A DNA stretch of 64,000 nucleotides from Thalassomonas viridans (GTDB taxonomy: Bacteria > Pseudomonadota > Gammaproteobacteria > Enterobacterales > Alteromonadaceae), in the NCBI RefSeq assembly GCF_000948985.2, contig NZ_CP059733.1, forward strand, positions 1,364,001 through 1,428,000, in the 5' to 3' direction. Shown here in pieces: positions 44,266 to 53,442 of the stretch. The notes beneath the pieces are model-generated. The model was not told the origin of the DNA and did not search any database. It worked only from the letters and a program-made list of their open reading frames with translations. The translations under genes were made by a program, and so were the position numbers. How positions within the stretch are numbered: position 1 is the first letter of the stretch; every line of letters begins with the position of its first letter.

Positions 44266-44886
44266 ATGGGTGTTTCAAAATCAGCAATACTTGCCGCTAT
44301 TCTGACTGTTGGCCTGGCGGGGTGTGCAACGGCTCCGCCAAAAAATCCTGAAAATCTTTGTGAAATATTCCGGGAGCACAGGGACTGGTATTTTGCCGCC
44401 AAAGAAGTAAGGGAAAGATGGGGGGTGCCGATACATGTGCCTATGAGCATGATGTATCAGGAAAGCTCGTTTAAGGCAGATGCCTTGCCGCCCAGGGACT
44501 ATTTACTCGGCTTTATTCCCTGGGGGCGGGTGAGCAGCGCCTACGGTTATTCACAGGCGAAAACCATGACCTGGGATGACTATGTGCGTGAAACCGACAA
44601 TTCCGGCGCCGACCGGGATGATTTTGACGATGCCATCGACTTTATGGGCTGGTTTATTTTCAAAACCCAAAAGCTCAATAAAGTGTCTAAATGGGATGCC
44701 TACGGCCAGTATTTAAATTATCACGAGGGCTGGGGCGGTTATAAGCGCAAAACCTATAAAAAGAAGGGTTGGCTGGTTAAGGTGGCAAGAAAAGTGGATA
44801 ACCGCGCCAAACGCTACAGCAGCCAGTTAAAAAGCTGTGAGGCCGATTTAAACAAGAGCTGGTTGTGGCGCCTGTTCTTTGGCTGA
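44266..44886 (+). CDS. Lipoprotein with lytic transglycosylase (SLT) domain
   Basis: A 206-residue outer-membrane lipoprotein: a signal with lipobox LAGC (C20), then a lysozyme-like domain. Glu66 in MMYQESSFKADA is the expected catalytic residue of soluble lytic transglycosylases, and YGYSQAKTMTWDDY matches the following part of the fold. It should cleave peptidoglycan between N-acetylmuramate and N-acetylglucosamine. The C-terminal 40 residues are basic. Terminator follows at once. It is the plus-strand neighbour of the RNA array and may share its promoter region. Confidence 0.85.
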   Translation: MGVSKSAILAAILTVGLAGCATAPPKNPENLCEIFREHRDWYFAAKEVRERWGVPIHVPMSMMYQESSFKADALPPRDYLLGFIPWGRVSSAYGYSQAKTMTWDDYVRETDNSGADRDDFDDAIDFMGWFIFKTQKLNKVSKWDAYGQYLNYHEGWGGYKRKTYKKKGWLVKVARKVDNRAKRYSSQLKSCEADLNKSWLWRLFFG

Positions 44887-44913
44887 TCTCCGGCTAATTT
44901 GCCTGTTTAGCAA

Positions 44914-44947
44914 CCCCGCCAGCGGCTATGCCAGGCGGGGTTTTTTA
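44914..44947 (+). terminator. Rho-independent terminator after the lipoprotein gene
   Basis: CCCCGCC (44914-44920) and GGCGGGG (44934-44940) form the stem, followed by six T. Confidence 0.9.
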
Positions 44948-45252
44948 TTGCCTGTTGTTTTGCTTCCTATGCCTTTACCGCCAGATTTGGCTTGGTAATA
45001 TTTTACCAACAGGGAAAAGGAAAATTGCCTTAAGAAATCTTCTTGCTTTTTTATAGATTTTGTATCCCGGAGATCCGCCGAGGATCCAGCAGACTTTAAA
45101 GAAAAGATCCAGGCAAAATGCAAGTTTTTTAAGCAAAAAAACACTGAATTTTCGGGAGTAATACTTTGCCTGATTTCAAGAAAAATATTATTTTTTTTTG
45201 TTAAAAACATATTGCAAATTCCAAAACCTCTATTTGATTGGGCTGGCATTTG

Positions 45253-45343
45253 TTATCCACAGAATTTGTGGAAAGTTAATTTTTGATGTCTAACTTGTGG
45301 ATAACTATGTTGGTAAGTTTTGTTTGTGCTTTTATTATCCACA
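45253..45343. other. Cluster of three perfect DnaA boxes
   Basis: TTATCCACA occurs exactly at 45253-45261 and 45335-45343, and its complement TGTGGATAA at 45296-45304. A weaker TTTGTGGAA lies at 45265-45273. The stretch is AT-rich and free of genes (44948-45500). Three perfect nonamers in 91 bp are far above chance. Neither dnaA, dnaN nor mnmG is nearby, so this looks like a DnaA titration or regulatory site more than the origin. Confidence 0.7.
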
Positions 45344-45414
45344 AAATGCTTTTCCGGGTTTGAGACATTGACCGGGATTTATGGGGGAGATTTCCTATTG
45401 TATTTCGCGGAAAT

Positions 45415-45458
45415 GAAAATAAACAGTGTAAAATTATTGATTTACACTGTTTATTTTC
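45415..45458. terminator. Perfect inverted repeat, 18-bp arms
   Basis: Arms 45415-45432 and 45441-45458 are exact complements around an 8-base loop. It follows the end of the minus-strand CorC-like gene and can act as its terminator, though the flanking T run is short. Confidence 0.7.
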
Positions 45459-45500
45459 AGGAGCTTATAAGGGGGTTTTGGCAGGGAAATGCAGCGGCAA

Positions 45501-46784
45501 TTATTCGCTGACCCGTTCTTCAACGTAATATTCCGGCATGATACGCACAGATTTGATCATATTGTCGCAAACATCGACGATCTCCACCGGATAGCCGGCG
45601 ATCCTGACGCTGAGTTTTGCCTGGGGGATATCTTCGAGATATTCGATAATCAGGCCGTTAAGGGTTTTAGGGCCGTCGGTGGGCAATTTCCACGACATTG
45701 CCTTGTTGATATCCCGTATGTTGGCACTGCCGTCTACCAGGTAGCTGCCGTCCGGCTGCAGGTGGACTTCTTCACTGGCGGCAGGCGTCATGGTAGTGGT
45801 GAAATCGCCGACGATCTCTTCCAGAATATCCTCCAGGGTTACCAGGCCCTGGATATCGCCGTATTCATCGACTACCAGCCCCAAACGCTCTTTTGCATGC
45901 TGGAACTTCAGCAGCTGCACATTAAGCGGCGTGCCTTCGGGAATAAAGTAAAGCTCGCGCACGGCGCGCAGCAGGGTGGCTTTGGTAAACTGGTTCTTGG
46001 ACAGCAGTTTCAGGGCATCGCGCACATGGACATAACCGACGACATCGTCGATATTGTCGCGGTAAAGCAATACCCGGGTATGATTTGATTGGGTTAATTG
46101 TTTCTGGATCCTTTTCCAGTCGTCGTTAACATCGATACCTACGAGTTCATTACGGGGGATCATAATATCTTCAACATGAACCTTTTCCAGATCCAGGATC
46201 CCCACCAGCATATTTTGGTTGCGCTCGGGGATCAGGGCGCCTGACTCGTTTACTACCGTTCTGAGCTCTTCGGTACTCAGGCTATGCTGTTCCCTTTGCT
46301 CTGAGCTGATCCCCAATAACATCAGGAAGCCGTTGGTGATCCAGTTGACTATGATCACTAAAGGATAAAGGAGTTTAAGCAACAGGGTCAGGAACAGTGA
46401 GCTTGGAAAAGCGATTTTCTCCGGATACAGGGCTGCCAGGGTTTTCGGGGTGACCTCGGCAAAAATAAGGATCACCAGGGTCAAGACGATAGTTGCAACC
46501 AGTACCCCGACATCTCCCAGCAAGCGCAGGCCGATAATAGTGGCGATTGCGGAAGCGGCAATGTTGACCAGGTTATTGCCTATTAAGATCAAACCTATCA
46601 GGCGGTCGGGGCGGTCTAACAGTTTACTGACACGTATCGCGCCTTTATGGTTTTGTTTTTCAAGATGCCTTAACCGGTAGCGGTTCAGGGCCATCATGCC
46701 GGTTTCTGAGCTTGAAAAATATGCTGAAATGACGATCAATAAGCCAAGAATGGCAAAGAGTATTTCTGTTGATATGTTGTCCAA
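45501..46784 (-). CDS. HlyC/CorC (CNNM) family protein
   Basis: A 427-residue membrane protein with the four-part order DUF21 (about 1-190, three to four helices, start YFSSSETGMMALNRYRL), two CBS domains (about 205-330, ILDLEKVHVEDIMIPRNELVG as the first segment) and a CorC_HlyC domain (about 345-425). The family is linked to magnesium or cobalt efflux. In E. coli the related yfjD precedes ypjD and ffh in the same order seen here. DnaA boxes lie downstream. Confidence 0.92.
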   Translation of the reverse strand: MDNISTEILFAILGLLIVISAYFSSSETGMMALNRYRLRHLEKQNHKGAIRVSKLLDRPDRLIGLILIGNNLVNIAASAIATIIGLRLLGDVGVLVATIVLTLVILIFAEVTPKTLAALYPEKIAFPSSLFLTLLLKLLYPLVIIVNWITNGFLMLLGISSEQREQHSLSTEELRTVVNESGALIPERNQNMLVGILDLEKVHVEDIMIPRNELVGIDVNDDWKRIQKQLTQSNHTRVLLYRDNIDDVVGYVHVRDALKLLSKNQFTKATLLRAVRELYFIPEGTPLNVQLLKFQHAKERLGLVVDEYGDIQGLVTLEDILEEIVGDFTTTMTPAASEEVHLQPDGSYLVDGSANIRDINKAMSWKLPTDGPKTLNGLIIEYLEDIPQAKLSVRIAGYPVEIVDVCDNMIKSVRIMPEYYVEERVSE

Positions 46785-46858
46785 AAAAGGGTTCCTAGGT
46801 TGTTACACAATAGTTTCAGCCTGATTCGCTAAAACTATTGTTCTTTATACCTTAAAAA

Positions 46859-47674
46859 TTATGACAAGAGAAATTCTTTCACGAATCGGCTGCCAAAATA
46901 TGACAATGTCAGCAAAGATGTCGCACAAATGGTTAAAATCAATACCTTATGACCGCGCCAGCCGCGTTTGTAGTGGCCAAACAGGGTCACCATATAGATC
47001 ACCAGGGCAACCAGTGACAGTACGGTTTTATGCAGCTTGTCTTTGGCAAAAAAGTTATCGAGAAACACAAAACCGCTGATCTCGCTGGTAAACAGGCAGA
47101 AAGTTCCTATCGCCAAAATCAGAAACAGCTGGTTTTCCACCTGCATCAGCGGCGGCAGCTGGTTTACCGCGGCTAAGTTTTTGCTTTTCAGTTTAAAATT
47201 AATATAGGCCACCTGAAAGGCATATAAGGTGGCGATCACCAGCACGCAATAGGCAAGCAGGGCCAGGGTGATATGGCTGATCAGCAGGCCCTTTTCCGCC
47301 GCCAGCGGAATTTCACCGCCGCCGGGCACAAATACCAGCAAGAGCTGCCAGATACCGGCAAAGCCGTATATGACCGGCAACAGCAAGTTGACTTTATAGC
47401 GGGTTGCCACTGCGGTAATGGTCATAGTGATGATCAAAGACACCAGGGAGATCACATAAGGCAAACTGAAATTTATCTCGTCGTTGAAGAACATCTGCTG
47501 GCTGACCCCCAGGGTATGGGCAACAATGGCGCCACAGCCGATCAGGAGCACCAGCAGCTGATTAGGTCCCTGGGGATGAAACAACCGGGTGATAACAGCC
47601 AGTGTTGCCCCTAAATAAGCGACAAATGCTATAATAGAATAAGTTGCAAGCAAATCCACAAAGTGCTCCCACAC
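46859..47674 (-). CDS. CcsA-like inner-membrane protein (YpjD type)
   Basis: A 271-residue protein with eight helices, homologous to CcsA/ResC haem-handling proteins. The tryptophan-rich WWD motif of full CcsA is replaced by GGGEIPLAAEKGLLISHITLALLAYCV (described as residues near 125-150), where the His of the helix is kept. E. coli YpjD has the same place beside ffh. A role in cytochrome assembly is possible but unproven. It precedes the CorC-like gene, probably in one operon. Confidence 0.88.
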   Translation of the reverse strand: MWEHFVDLLATYSIIAFVAYLGATLAVITRLFHPQGPNQLLVLLIGCGAIVAHTLGVSQQMFFNDEINFSLPYVISLVSLIITMTITAVATRYKVNLLLPVIYGFAGIWQLLLVFVPGGGEIPLAAEKGLLISHITLALLAYCVLVIATLYAFQVAYINFKLKSKNLAAVNQLPPLMQVENQLFLILAIGTFCLFTSEISGFVFLDNFFAKDKLHKTVLSLVALVIYMVTLFGHYKRGWRGHKVLILTICATSLLTLSYFGSRFVKEFLLS

Positions 47675-47801
47675 AATATAGTTATCAAAATACGAATTAA
47701 ATGTAATATTATCCGCGGTGATTTTATCAGTTTGTCGCTAAAGCACCATGATCATAAACAAAAACTTACCAAGAAAATGTCAGCAAGTGTGTTTTTGCGT
47801 C

Positions 47802-49025
47802 TTATAGCAACTTGTTTCTTAGTGGTTTTATCGCCAGTAGCGCCAGTAAAATCGCGCAGCCGAGGCTGAACCAGTAAGGCAGGACTTCATGGCTGTGCTG
47901 CATTTGCTGGTTGATATCGATATTAAATTTCAGCAACCCCCAGTCAAGCAGGTAACCGAAGGCCAGGGCGCATAAGCCTATGCCCCCGAGATAACGTATC
48001 AGGACGCCTGAGCCCATTTCATTTTTAATCACCCCTAAGGTCGAGATATTGGTTGCCGGTCCGGCCATCATAAATACCAGGGCGGTGCCGGGAGAAATGC
48101 CTGCAAGAATAAAGCCTGCGGCAATCGGGGTGGAGGCGGTGGCGCAAATATACATAGGGATGGAAATGGCGATCATGATCAGCATGGCGTGCAGCCCGCT
48201 GCCATAGCTGGTTAACAGCGACGGCGGCAAGAAGGTTCTGACCAGGGTGGCAAAGACCAGGCCGATAAAGAGCCAGACAATGATGTCGTCTACTAACTGG
48301 GTGGCCGCATATTTGATGCCCTGAAGGGTCTTGGCGGAAAAGGTTTCTTTATTTTCTGTTTGCGTTGAACCGGAAGCGCAGCAATTGGTTGCGCTTGCCT
48401 CTTTCGGCGCCGTATCCGGGCAGCAGCTGCCTGTGGCGGTTGCTTCCCTGGCAGATGAAGTGCCGCATTGGCCCGTTGCTGCTTTTTCTTTTGTTGCCGG
48501 TGTTGACGTTGCGCAACAGCTGCTGGTTACCGCTTGGGGGGCCGATGGAGCACAGCAGGCAGTTGCCGTCGCCGGCTCTGCTTGCGGACTGTTTTTTGTC
48601 GGCAAAGCTTTTTTAGCTGAGTTATCGGTGGAAACCAGCAAGCCTGTGATAATGGCGGAAGCGATTGCGGTCACGGGACGGTAAACGGCAAATACGGGTC
48701 CTAAAATGGCATAAGAGACAGAAACGGAATCAACCCCGGTTTCCGGCGTGGCAACCAGAAAGGAAGCGGTGGCGGGGTCGGATGCGCCGCCGCGTTTTAA
48801 TTCGGTGGCCACAGGGATCACGCCGCAGGAGCATAAAGGTAAAGGCGCTCCCACCAGGGCGGCTTTAACGATTCCCGATTTGCCTTTGCCCAGGTGCTTA
48901 TTGAGTATTTGCTTGGGCAGCCAGGCCTTCATTAAGCCGGCAATCAGCAGCCCCAGCAACAACCAGGGGCTGGCTTCAGCCGATAAGTCAATGAAATTAT
49001 TCAATAAGGCTGTGAGCTGTTCCAC
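47802..49025 (-). CDS. SO_0444-type Cu/Zn efflux permease with Cys-rich loop
   Basis: About 407 residues, of the DUF318/ArsP permease superfamily. Two helical halves carry the family motifs VGAPLPLCSCGVIPVA (near residue 53) and TPIAAGFILAGISPGTALVF in the second half. Between them lies a hydrophilic loop of about 70 residues with five Cys pairs or triplets (CCAP, SCCA, QCGT, SCCP, NCCA), a likely metal sensor or carrier. Shewanella SO_0444 of this type has been tied to copper and zinc resistance. GTG 49025 is preferred because AAGGAAG precedes it; ATG 49073 adds 16 residues. It is inserted beside the ccsA-like gene and is divergent from ffh. Confidence 0.82.
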   Translation of the reverse strand: MEQLTALLNNFIDLSAEASPWLLLGLLIAGLMKAWLPKQILNKHLGKGKSGIVKAALVGAPLPLCSCGVIPVATELKRGGASDPATASFLVATPETGVDSVSVSYAILGPVFAVYRPVTAIASAIITGLLVSTDNSAKKALPTKNSPQAEPATATACCAPSAPQAVTSSCCATSTPATKEKAATGQCGTSSAREATATGSCCPDTAPKEASATNCCASGSTQTENKETFSAKTLQGIKYAATQLVDDIIVWLFIGLVFATLVRTFLPPSLLTSYGSGLHAMLIMIAISIPMYICATASTPIAAGFILAGISPGTALVFMMAGPATNISTLGVIKNEMGSGVLIRYLGGIGLCALAFGYLLDWGLLKFNIDINQQMQHSHEVLPYWFSLGCAILLALLAIKPLRNKLL

Positions 49026-49086
49026 CGCGCCTTCCTTGTATCTGATAAATAAACCGGGAAAATAGAATACCACAAAAAATCGCCGG

Positions 49087-49140
49087 GCCGATATCCCTAT
49101 CTTCTTTATCTTGGAGGGGATTTTTATGCCGGATATCGGC
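49087..49140. promoter_or_regulatory. Inverted repeat between the metal permease gene and ffh
   Basis: GCCGATATCC (49087-49096) and its exact complement GGATATCGGC (49131-49140) are 34 bp apart. Each half holds a GATATC palindrome. They lie in the divergent promoter region and could be a pair of regulator sites for the permease gene. Confidence 0.35.
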
Positions 49141-49260
49141 TGCGGGAGTAAATTTTCTGCTTATTTTGTTATTTATTCCGCCTTTGCCGGAATTTTATGC
49201 TTTCTCTTCTTTATGCTGAGGTTATAATGTGCCGATAAAGTTTGGCTTTTAGAGTAATCC

Positions 49261-50649
49261 ATGTTTGAGAATCTTTCCGATCGTTTAACGAAAACGTTAA
49301 AAAATATCAGCGGCCGCGGCCGGCTAACAGAAGACAATATTAAAGACACGCTGCGCGAAGTGCGCATGGCCCTGCTTGAAGCGGATGTTGCCTTGCCGGT
49401 GATCCGTGAGTTTGTCAGCAAAGTGAAAGAACGTGCGGTTGGTCAGGAAGTTACTAAAAGCCTGAGTCCGGGACAGGTTTTCGTTAAAATTGTCCGCACC
49501 GAGCTTGAAGTGGCCATGGGTGAAGTCAATGAAGCCCTGGATTTAAAAGCGACGCCGCCGGCAGTGATCATGATGGCGGGTTTGCAGGGGGCGGGTAAAA
49601 CCACCTCGGTAGCCAAGCTGGCAAAATTTTTAACCGAGCGGGAAAAGAAAAAGGTGCTTGTGGTCAGTGCCGACGTTTATCGCCCGGCGGCGATCAAACA
49701 GCTGGAAACCCTGGCAAATGAAATCAAGGTGGAGTTTTTCCCCAGTGATATCAAACAAAAGCCTGTGGCTATTGCCGAAGCGGCCATCAACCATGCCAAG
49801 TTAAACTACTTTGACGTCCTGATTGTTGATACCGCAGGCCGTTTGCATGTCGATGAAGATATGATGGCGGAAATCCAGCAGCTGCATAGCGCCATTAATC
49901 CGGTGGAAACCCTGTTTACTGTGGATGCCATGACAGGTCAGGATGCCGCCAATACCGCCAAGGCCTTTAACGATGCCCTGCCGCTGACCGGTGTGATCTT
50001 AACCAAGACAGACGGTGACGCCAGGGGCGGCGCCGCACTGTCGATTCGCCATATTACCGGCAAGCCGATTAAGTTTTTGGGGGTGGGTGAAAAAACGGAT
50101 GCCCTGGAGCCTTTCCATCCGGACCGTGTCGCTTCCCGTATTCTGGGTATGGGGGATGTGTTATCCCTGATCGAAGAAGTCGAGCACAAAGTCGATAAGA
50201 AAAAGGCGGCCAAGCTGGCCCAGAAGGTTAAAACCGGTAAAGGTTTTGACCTGGAAGATTTCCGGGAGCAGCTCCAACAAATGAAAAACATGGGCGGCAT
50301 GATGGGACTGATGGACAAATTACCCGGCATGGGCAATATGTCTGAGCAAATCAAGGGCCAGATGGATGACAAGGTTACCGTCCGTATGGAAGCCATTATT
50401 AATTCCATGACTCCGGCCGAGCGCGCCCGTCCCGAGATCATCAAAGGTTCCCGTAAGCGCCGGATAGCAAACGGCTCAGGCACCCAGATCCAGGATGTGA
50501 ACAAGTTGATCAAACAGTTCACGCAAATGCAGAAAATGATGAAGAAGATGTCCGGAAAAGGCGGCCTGCAGAAAATGATGCGTGGCATGAAAGGCATGAT
50601 GCCACCGGGCGGTATGGGTGGCATGGGCGGTATGTTCGGCCCTAAGTAA
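49261..50649 (+). CDS. ffh: Signal recognition particle protein Ffh (SRP54)
   Basis: GTPase that delivers ribosomes making membrane proteins to FtsY. The 462 residues comprise the N domain, the G domain with GLQGAGKTT (about 105-113), DTAGR and TKTDGDARGG, and the Met-rich M domain (MKNMGGMMGLMDK to the C-terminus, with repeated GGMGGMGG), which binds the signal peptide and 4.5S RNA. All motifs are intact. It lies upstream of rpsP-rimM-trmD-rplS, as in E. coli, but one gene is inserted between. Confidence 0.97.
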   Translation: MFENLSDRLTKTLKNISGRGRLTEDNIKDTLREVRMALLEADVALPVIREFVSKVKERAVGQEVTKSLSPGQVFVKIVRTELEVAMGEVNEALDLKATPPAVIMMAGLQGAGKTTSVAKLAKFLTEREKKKVLVVSADVYRPAAIKQLETLANEIKVEFFPSDIKQKPVAIAEAAINHAKLNYFDVLIVDTAGRLHVDEDMMAEIQQLHSAINPVETLFTVDAMTGQDAANTAKAFNDALPLTGVILTKTDGDARGGAALSIRHITGKPIKFLGVGEKTDALEPFHPDRVASRILGMGDVLSLIEEVEHKVDKKKAAKLAQKVKTGKGFDLEDFREQLQQMKNMGGMMGLMDKLPGMGNMSEQIKGQMDDKVTVRMEAIINSMTPAERARPEIIKGSRKRRIANGSGTQIQDVNKLIKQFTQMQKMMKKMSGKGGLQKMMRGMKGMMPPGGMGGMGGMFGPK

Positions 50650-50675
50650 TTTTTACTTGCAGAAATTACATGATA

Positions 50676-50704
50676 AAAAAGGTAGCTGAGGCTGCCTTTT
50701 TTAT
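50676..50704 (+). terminator. Rho-independent terminator after ffh
   Basis: AAAAAGGTAGC and GGCTGCCTTTTTT form a hairpin with T run (50678-50704). A threefold 12-bp GATGARTTYNGG direct repeat follows at about 50731-50766. Confidence 0.75.
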
Positions 50705-50798
50705 TATCGGCACTATTATTTATTGGCACTATGATGAGTTTAGGGATGAATTTCGGGATGAGTTTGGACAGGAAAATACCTTCGGGTTAACGGATGCT

Positions 50799-51614
50799 AT
50801 GGCTATTTTCAACTCTGTAAAGACCTTGGTTGTACTTATATTGCTACTCGGTTTTAACCATCTGGCTTATGGTGTCGTTTCGCCCGAAGTTATTGAAATC
50901 AAAGTCGGTACTATACCCCGTCCGCCATTTCTGGCGGCTGACGAGGCGACCGGGGCCGCCCCCGAGGTGCTGGCGGCGATGAACCGGGTGCAAAATCAGT
51001 TTGAGTTTACGCTGGTTTCCATTCCCACCAAACGCCGTATCCGGTCGTTGAGCGCTGGCCTGGTGGACATTATGATGTGGGACAACCCTGCCTGGGGCTG
51101 GCAAAAAGACAGGTTGTCGTTAAGCGTACCGCTGGTCGCCAACCAAGACATTTTCCTGGCCCTGAAGCAGGAGCAACGGACGCAGTCATTTTTTGACGAC
51201 TTAACCGACAAACGCCTGGTGGCTGTTCATGGCTATTATTACCGTTTTGCCGACTTTGTTACCGATGAATCCCGGCTCAGCGAAATGTTCGATATTTCCC
51301 TGGTGAGCAATGAAGAGCTCACCATTAAGATGCTGCTGGCAAAGCGGGCCGATATTGCCGTGGTAAGCACTATTACCCTGAACTGGTTTTTGCTGCGTTA
51401 TCCCCAGTACCGGGAAGAGCTGATGATCTCTGAACGTGTCGATACCAGTCATGAGCGTTTTTTCCTGGTGCCGCAAAGTGCCCCGATCCGGGCTAAGGAA
51501 ATCAATGACATCCTGATAGCGGCGGATCGGCAAGGTTTGTTGTCGGTTATTTACCAGCGCTACGGGCTGGAAAAACCCGACTTTGCCGGATTATATCAGC
51601 TGCCGGTGCGTTGA
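50799..51614 (+). CDS. Periplasmic substrate-binding protein, SBP_bac_3-like
   Basis: About 271 residues. A signal peptide (SVKTLVVLILLLGFNHLAYG) precedes a two-lobed binding domain of the amino-acid or transglycosylase-associated type: VGTIPRPPFLAADEATGAAPEV (described as the first lobe near residue 35), then DIMMWDNPAW and KRADIAVVSTITLNWFL. No transporter genes are adjacent, so it may be a sensor-like or stand-alone binder. The longer reading from 50670 would overlap the ffh terminator; ATG 50799 starts the signal. Ligand unknown. Confidence 0.8.
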   Translation: MAIFNSVKTLVVLILLLGFNHLAYGVVSPEVIEIKVGTIPRPPFLAADEATGAAPEVLAAMNRVQNQFEFTLVSIPTKRRIRSLSAGLVDIMMWDNPAWGWQKDRLSLSVPLVANQDIFLALKQEQRTQSFFDDLTDKRLVAVHGYYYRFADFVTDESRLSEMFDISLVSNEELTIKMLLAKRADIAVVSTITLNWFLLRYPQYREELMISERVDTSHERFFLVPQSAPIRAKEINDILIAADRQGLLSVIYQRYGLEKPDFAGLYQLPVR

Positions 51615-51709
51615 AATCAGACTCTTTATCAAGTGATTGATTTTTAGTGTTGTTTTTGTTTTGTGGCAGAGCGGTAAGACATGAATTTTACCGACATTTT
51701 GTATATTTC

Positions 51710-51737
51710 TTGCAATCTTGGCGGGAAAGCGTAAAAT
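51710..51737 (+). promoter_or_regulatory. Sigma-70 promoter of the rpsP operon
   Basis: TTGCAA (51710-51715) and TAAAAT (51732-51737) are 16 bp apart, about 77 bp before rpsP. Confidence 0.6.
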
Positions 51738-51813
51738 ACGCGAGCTTTTCTGTCACCTTGGTGCCAGAAAGTGTCTGGAAATTCGTTTTAACACTTAATA
51801 TATAGAGGGCGAT

Positions 51814-52062
51814 ATGGTTACCATTCGTTTAGCTCGTGGTGGCGCTAAGAAGCGTCCATTCTATCAGGTTGTTGTTGCAGATAGCCGTAACTCTCGCGAT
51901 GGTCGTTTCATCGAGAAAGTAGGTTTCTTCAACCCAACAGCACAAGGTCAAGCGGAAAAATTACGTTTAGACCTGGACCGCATCAACCACTGGGTTGGTC
52001 AGGGTGCTGGCTTATCTGATCGTGTGGCCAAGCTGGTTAAAGACGCTCAAGCAGCTGCTTAA
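51814..52062 (+). CDS. rpsP: 30S ribosomal protein S16
   Basis: An 82-residue ribosomal protein with the diagnostic start [25 protein letters not shown], described as the S16 opening strand and RNA-contact patch, and the segment [14 protein letters not shown]. It helps fold 16S rRNA. It leads the rpsP-rimM-trmD-rplS operon. AGAGGGCGAT precedes the ATG, and codon usage is strongly biased. Confidence 0.98.
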   Translation: MVTIRLARGGAKKRPFYQVVVADSRNSRDGRFIEKVGFFNPTAQGQAEKLRLDLDRINHWVGQGAGLSDRVAKLVKDAQAAA

Positions 52063-52088
52063 TTAGTTGGTAAGTTGTAGGAATTGTT

Positions 52089-52619
52089 GTGAGTAGTATG
52101 AAAGATAAGATCACGCTGGGTAAATTAGGTGCCGTTTACGGGATCAAGGGCTGGTTGAAAATTCATTCATTCACGGATGATCCCGAAGCTATTTTAGACT
52201 ACATGCCTTGGTCTTTAAAATTAGGCGATAAAATACAGGCAGTAGAAGCGACAGACTGGCGCAGACATAACAATGGTCTGATTGTCAAGATTGCCGGTTA
52301 TGACGACAGAGATCAGGCGCAAACCCTGGTCGGTTCTGAAGTACTGGCGAATCCCGAAGCCTTGCCGAAATTGCCCGAAGGGGAGTTTTACTGGCGGGAT
52401 CTGATCGGTTTGAAGGTTGTTACGACCCAAGGTTACGACCTGGGGACGGTTTCCGATATGATGGAAACCGGCGCGAACGACGTACTGGTTGTAAAAGCTA
52501 ACCGCAATGATGCTTTTGGCAAAAAAGAAAGGTTAATTCCTTACTTGTTTGACCAGGTAGTGGTGTCGGTTAGTATCGAAAATAAACAAATTAGTGTTGA
52601 CTGGGACCCAGGTTTTTAA
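52089..52619 (+). CDS. rimM: Ribosome maturation factor RimM
   Basis: A 176-residue 16S rRNA processing factor that binds S19 and helps 30S head assembly. It has the N-terminal barrel (ITLGKLGAVYGIKGWLKIHSF as its start) and a PRC-barrel second half with EFYWRDLIGLKVVT. GTG 52089 is likely, with TAGGAATT before it; ATG 52098 is a shorter choice. It is 26 bp after rpsP and 3 bp before trmD. Confidence 0.97.
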   Translation: MSSMKDKITLGKLGAVYGIKGWLKIHSFTDDPEAILDYMPWSLKLGDKIQAVEATDWRRHNNGLIVKIAGYDDRDQAQTLVGSEVLANPEALPKLPEGEFYWRDLIGLKVVTTQGYDLGTVSDMMETGANDVLVVKANRNDAFGKKERLIPYLFDQVVVSVSIENKQISVDWDPGF

Positions 52620-52622
52620 CTC

Positions 52623-53429
52623 GTGAGCAGCAGCAATGGCTCTGGTAAGAGCAAGTGGATTGGGGTGATCAGCCTTTTTCCCGAAATGTTTGATGCTATC
52701 ACTGAGTATGGGGTGACCGGCCGTGCGATCCGTAATGGTCTGATCGAGTTTCACAAGTGGAACCCGAGAGACTTTACCCATGATCGGCACCGCACCGTAG
52801 ATGATCGTCCTTATGGCGGTGGTCCGGGCATGTTGATGATGGTGCAGCCGTTGCGTGATGCCATTAATGCAGCCAAAAGCGCTGCGCAGGCTGACGGCGG
52901 CAAGGCCAAGGTAATTTATCTGTCACCTCAGGGACGTAAACTGGATCAGGCCGGTGTGCGTGAGTTATCGCAACATGATCATCTGGTATTTATTGCCGGA
53001 CGATATGAAGGCATAGACGAGCGGATCATTGAATCAGATGTTGATGAAGAATGGTCTGTTGGCGATTACGTGTTAAGTGGCGGCGAACTGCCGGCCATGA
53101 ATGTGATCGATGCCGTAGCACGTTTTGTGCCCGGAGTATTGGGACATGAGTTGTCAGCCGAGCAGGATTCTTTTTCTGACGGTTTACTCGATTGTCCGCA
53201 TTATACCCGGCCGGAAGTGCTGACCACCCCGGATGACGGGGAAAAGGCGGTACCTAAAGTGCTGCTAAGCGGTAATCATGAACAAATCAGGCTTTGGCGC
53301 CAGCAGAAGTCCCTGGAAAGGACATGGACCAGAAGACCCGAACTATTAACTGACCTAGCTCTGACTGCGGAGCAGGAGAAAATGCTTGAGAAAATCAAGC
53401 AAACTGCTGCTGACGACAGTGAATCCTAG
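52623..53429 (+). CDS. trmD: tRNA (guanine-N1-)-methyltransferase
   Basis: Methylates G37 of tRNAs, preventing frameshifts. The 268-residue SPOUT enzyme has [15 protein letters not shown] (near residue 17), [11 protein letters not shown], the knot segment YLSPQGRKL and the SAM loop [12 protein letters not shown]. Start is GTG 52623, in the intercistronic TAACTCGTG. It sits between rimM and rplS as in E. coli. Confidence 0.98.
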   Translation: MSSSNGSGKSKWIGVISLFPEMFDAITEYGVTGRAIRNGLIEFHKWNPRDFTHDRHRTVDDRPYGGGPGMLMMVQPLRDAINAAKSAAQADGGKAKVIYLSPQGRKLDQAGVRELSQHDHLVFIAGRYEGIDERIIESDVDEEWSVGDYVLSGGELPAMNVIDAVARFVPGVLGHELSAEQDSFSDGLLDCPHYTRPEVLTTPDDGEKAVPKVLLSGNHEQIRLWRQQKSLERTWTRRPELLTDLALTAEQEKMLEKIKQTAADDSES

Positions 53430-53442
53430 GAAGAAGGTAATT

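Noticed and set aside
44037..44450. Minus-strand ORF of 137 codons
   Set aside because: Overlaps the well supported lipoprotein gene; no ribosome site or family features.
44926..45249. Minus-strand 107-codon ORF beside the DnaA boxes
   Set aside because: It reads through the lipoprotein terminator, has low-complexity lysine/phenylalanine runs and no ribosome site.
45253..45343. Chromosome origin oriC
   Set aside because: DnaA boxes are present, but dnaA, dnaN, mnmG and a clear unwinding element are not; neighbours are the ffh-type block.
50670..50798. N-terminal extension of the substrate-binding protein (DEFRDEFRDEF)
   Set aside because: It overlaps the ffh terminator and reflects a 12-bp direct repeat; a proper signal peptide starts at 50799.
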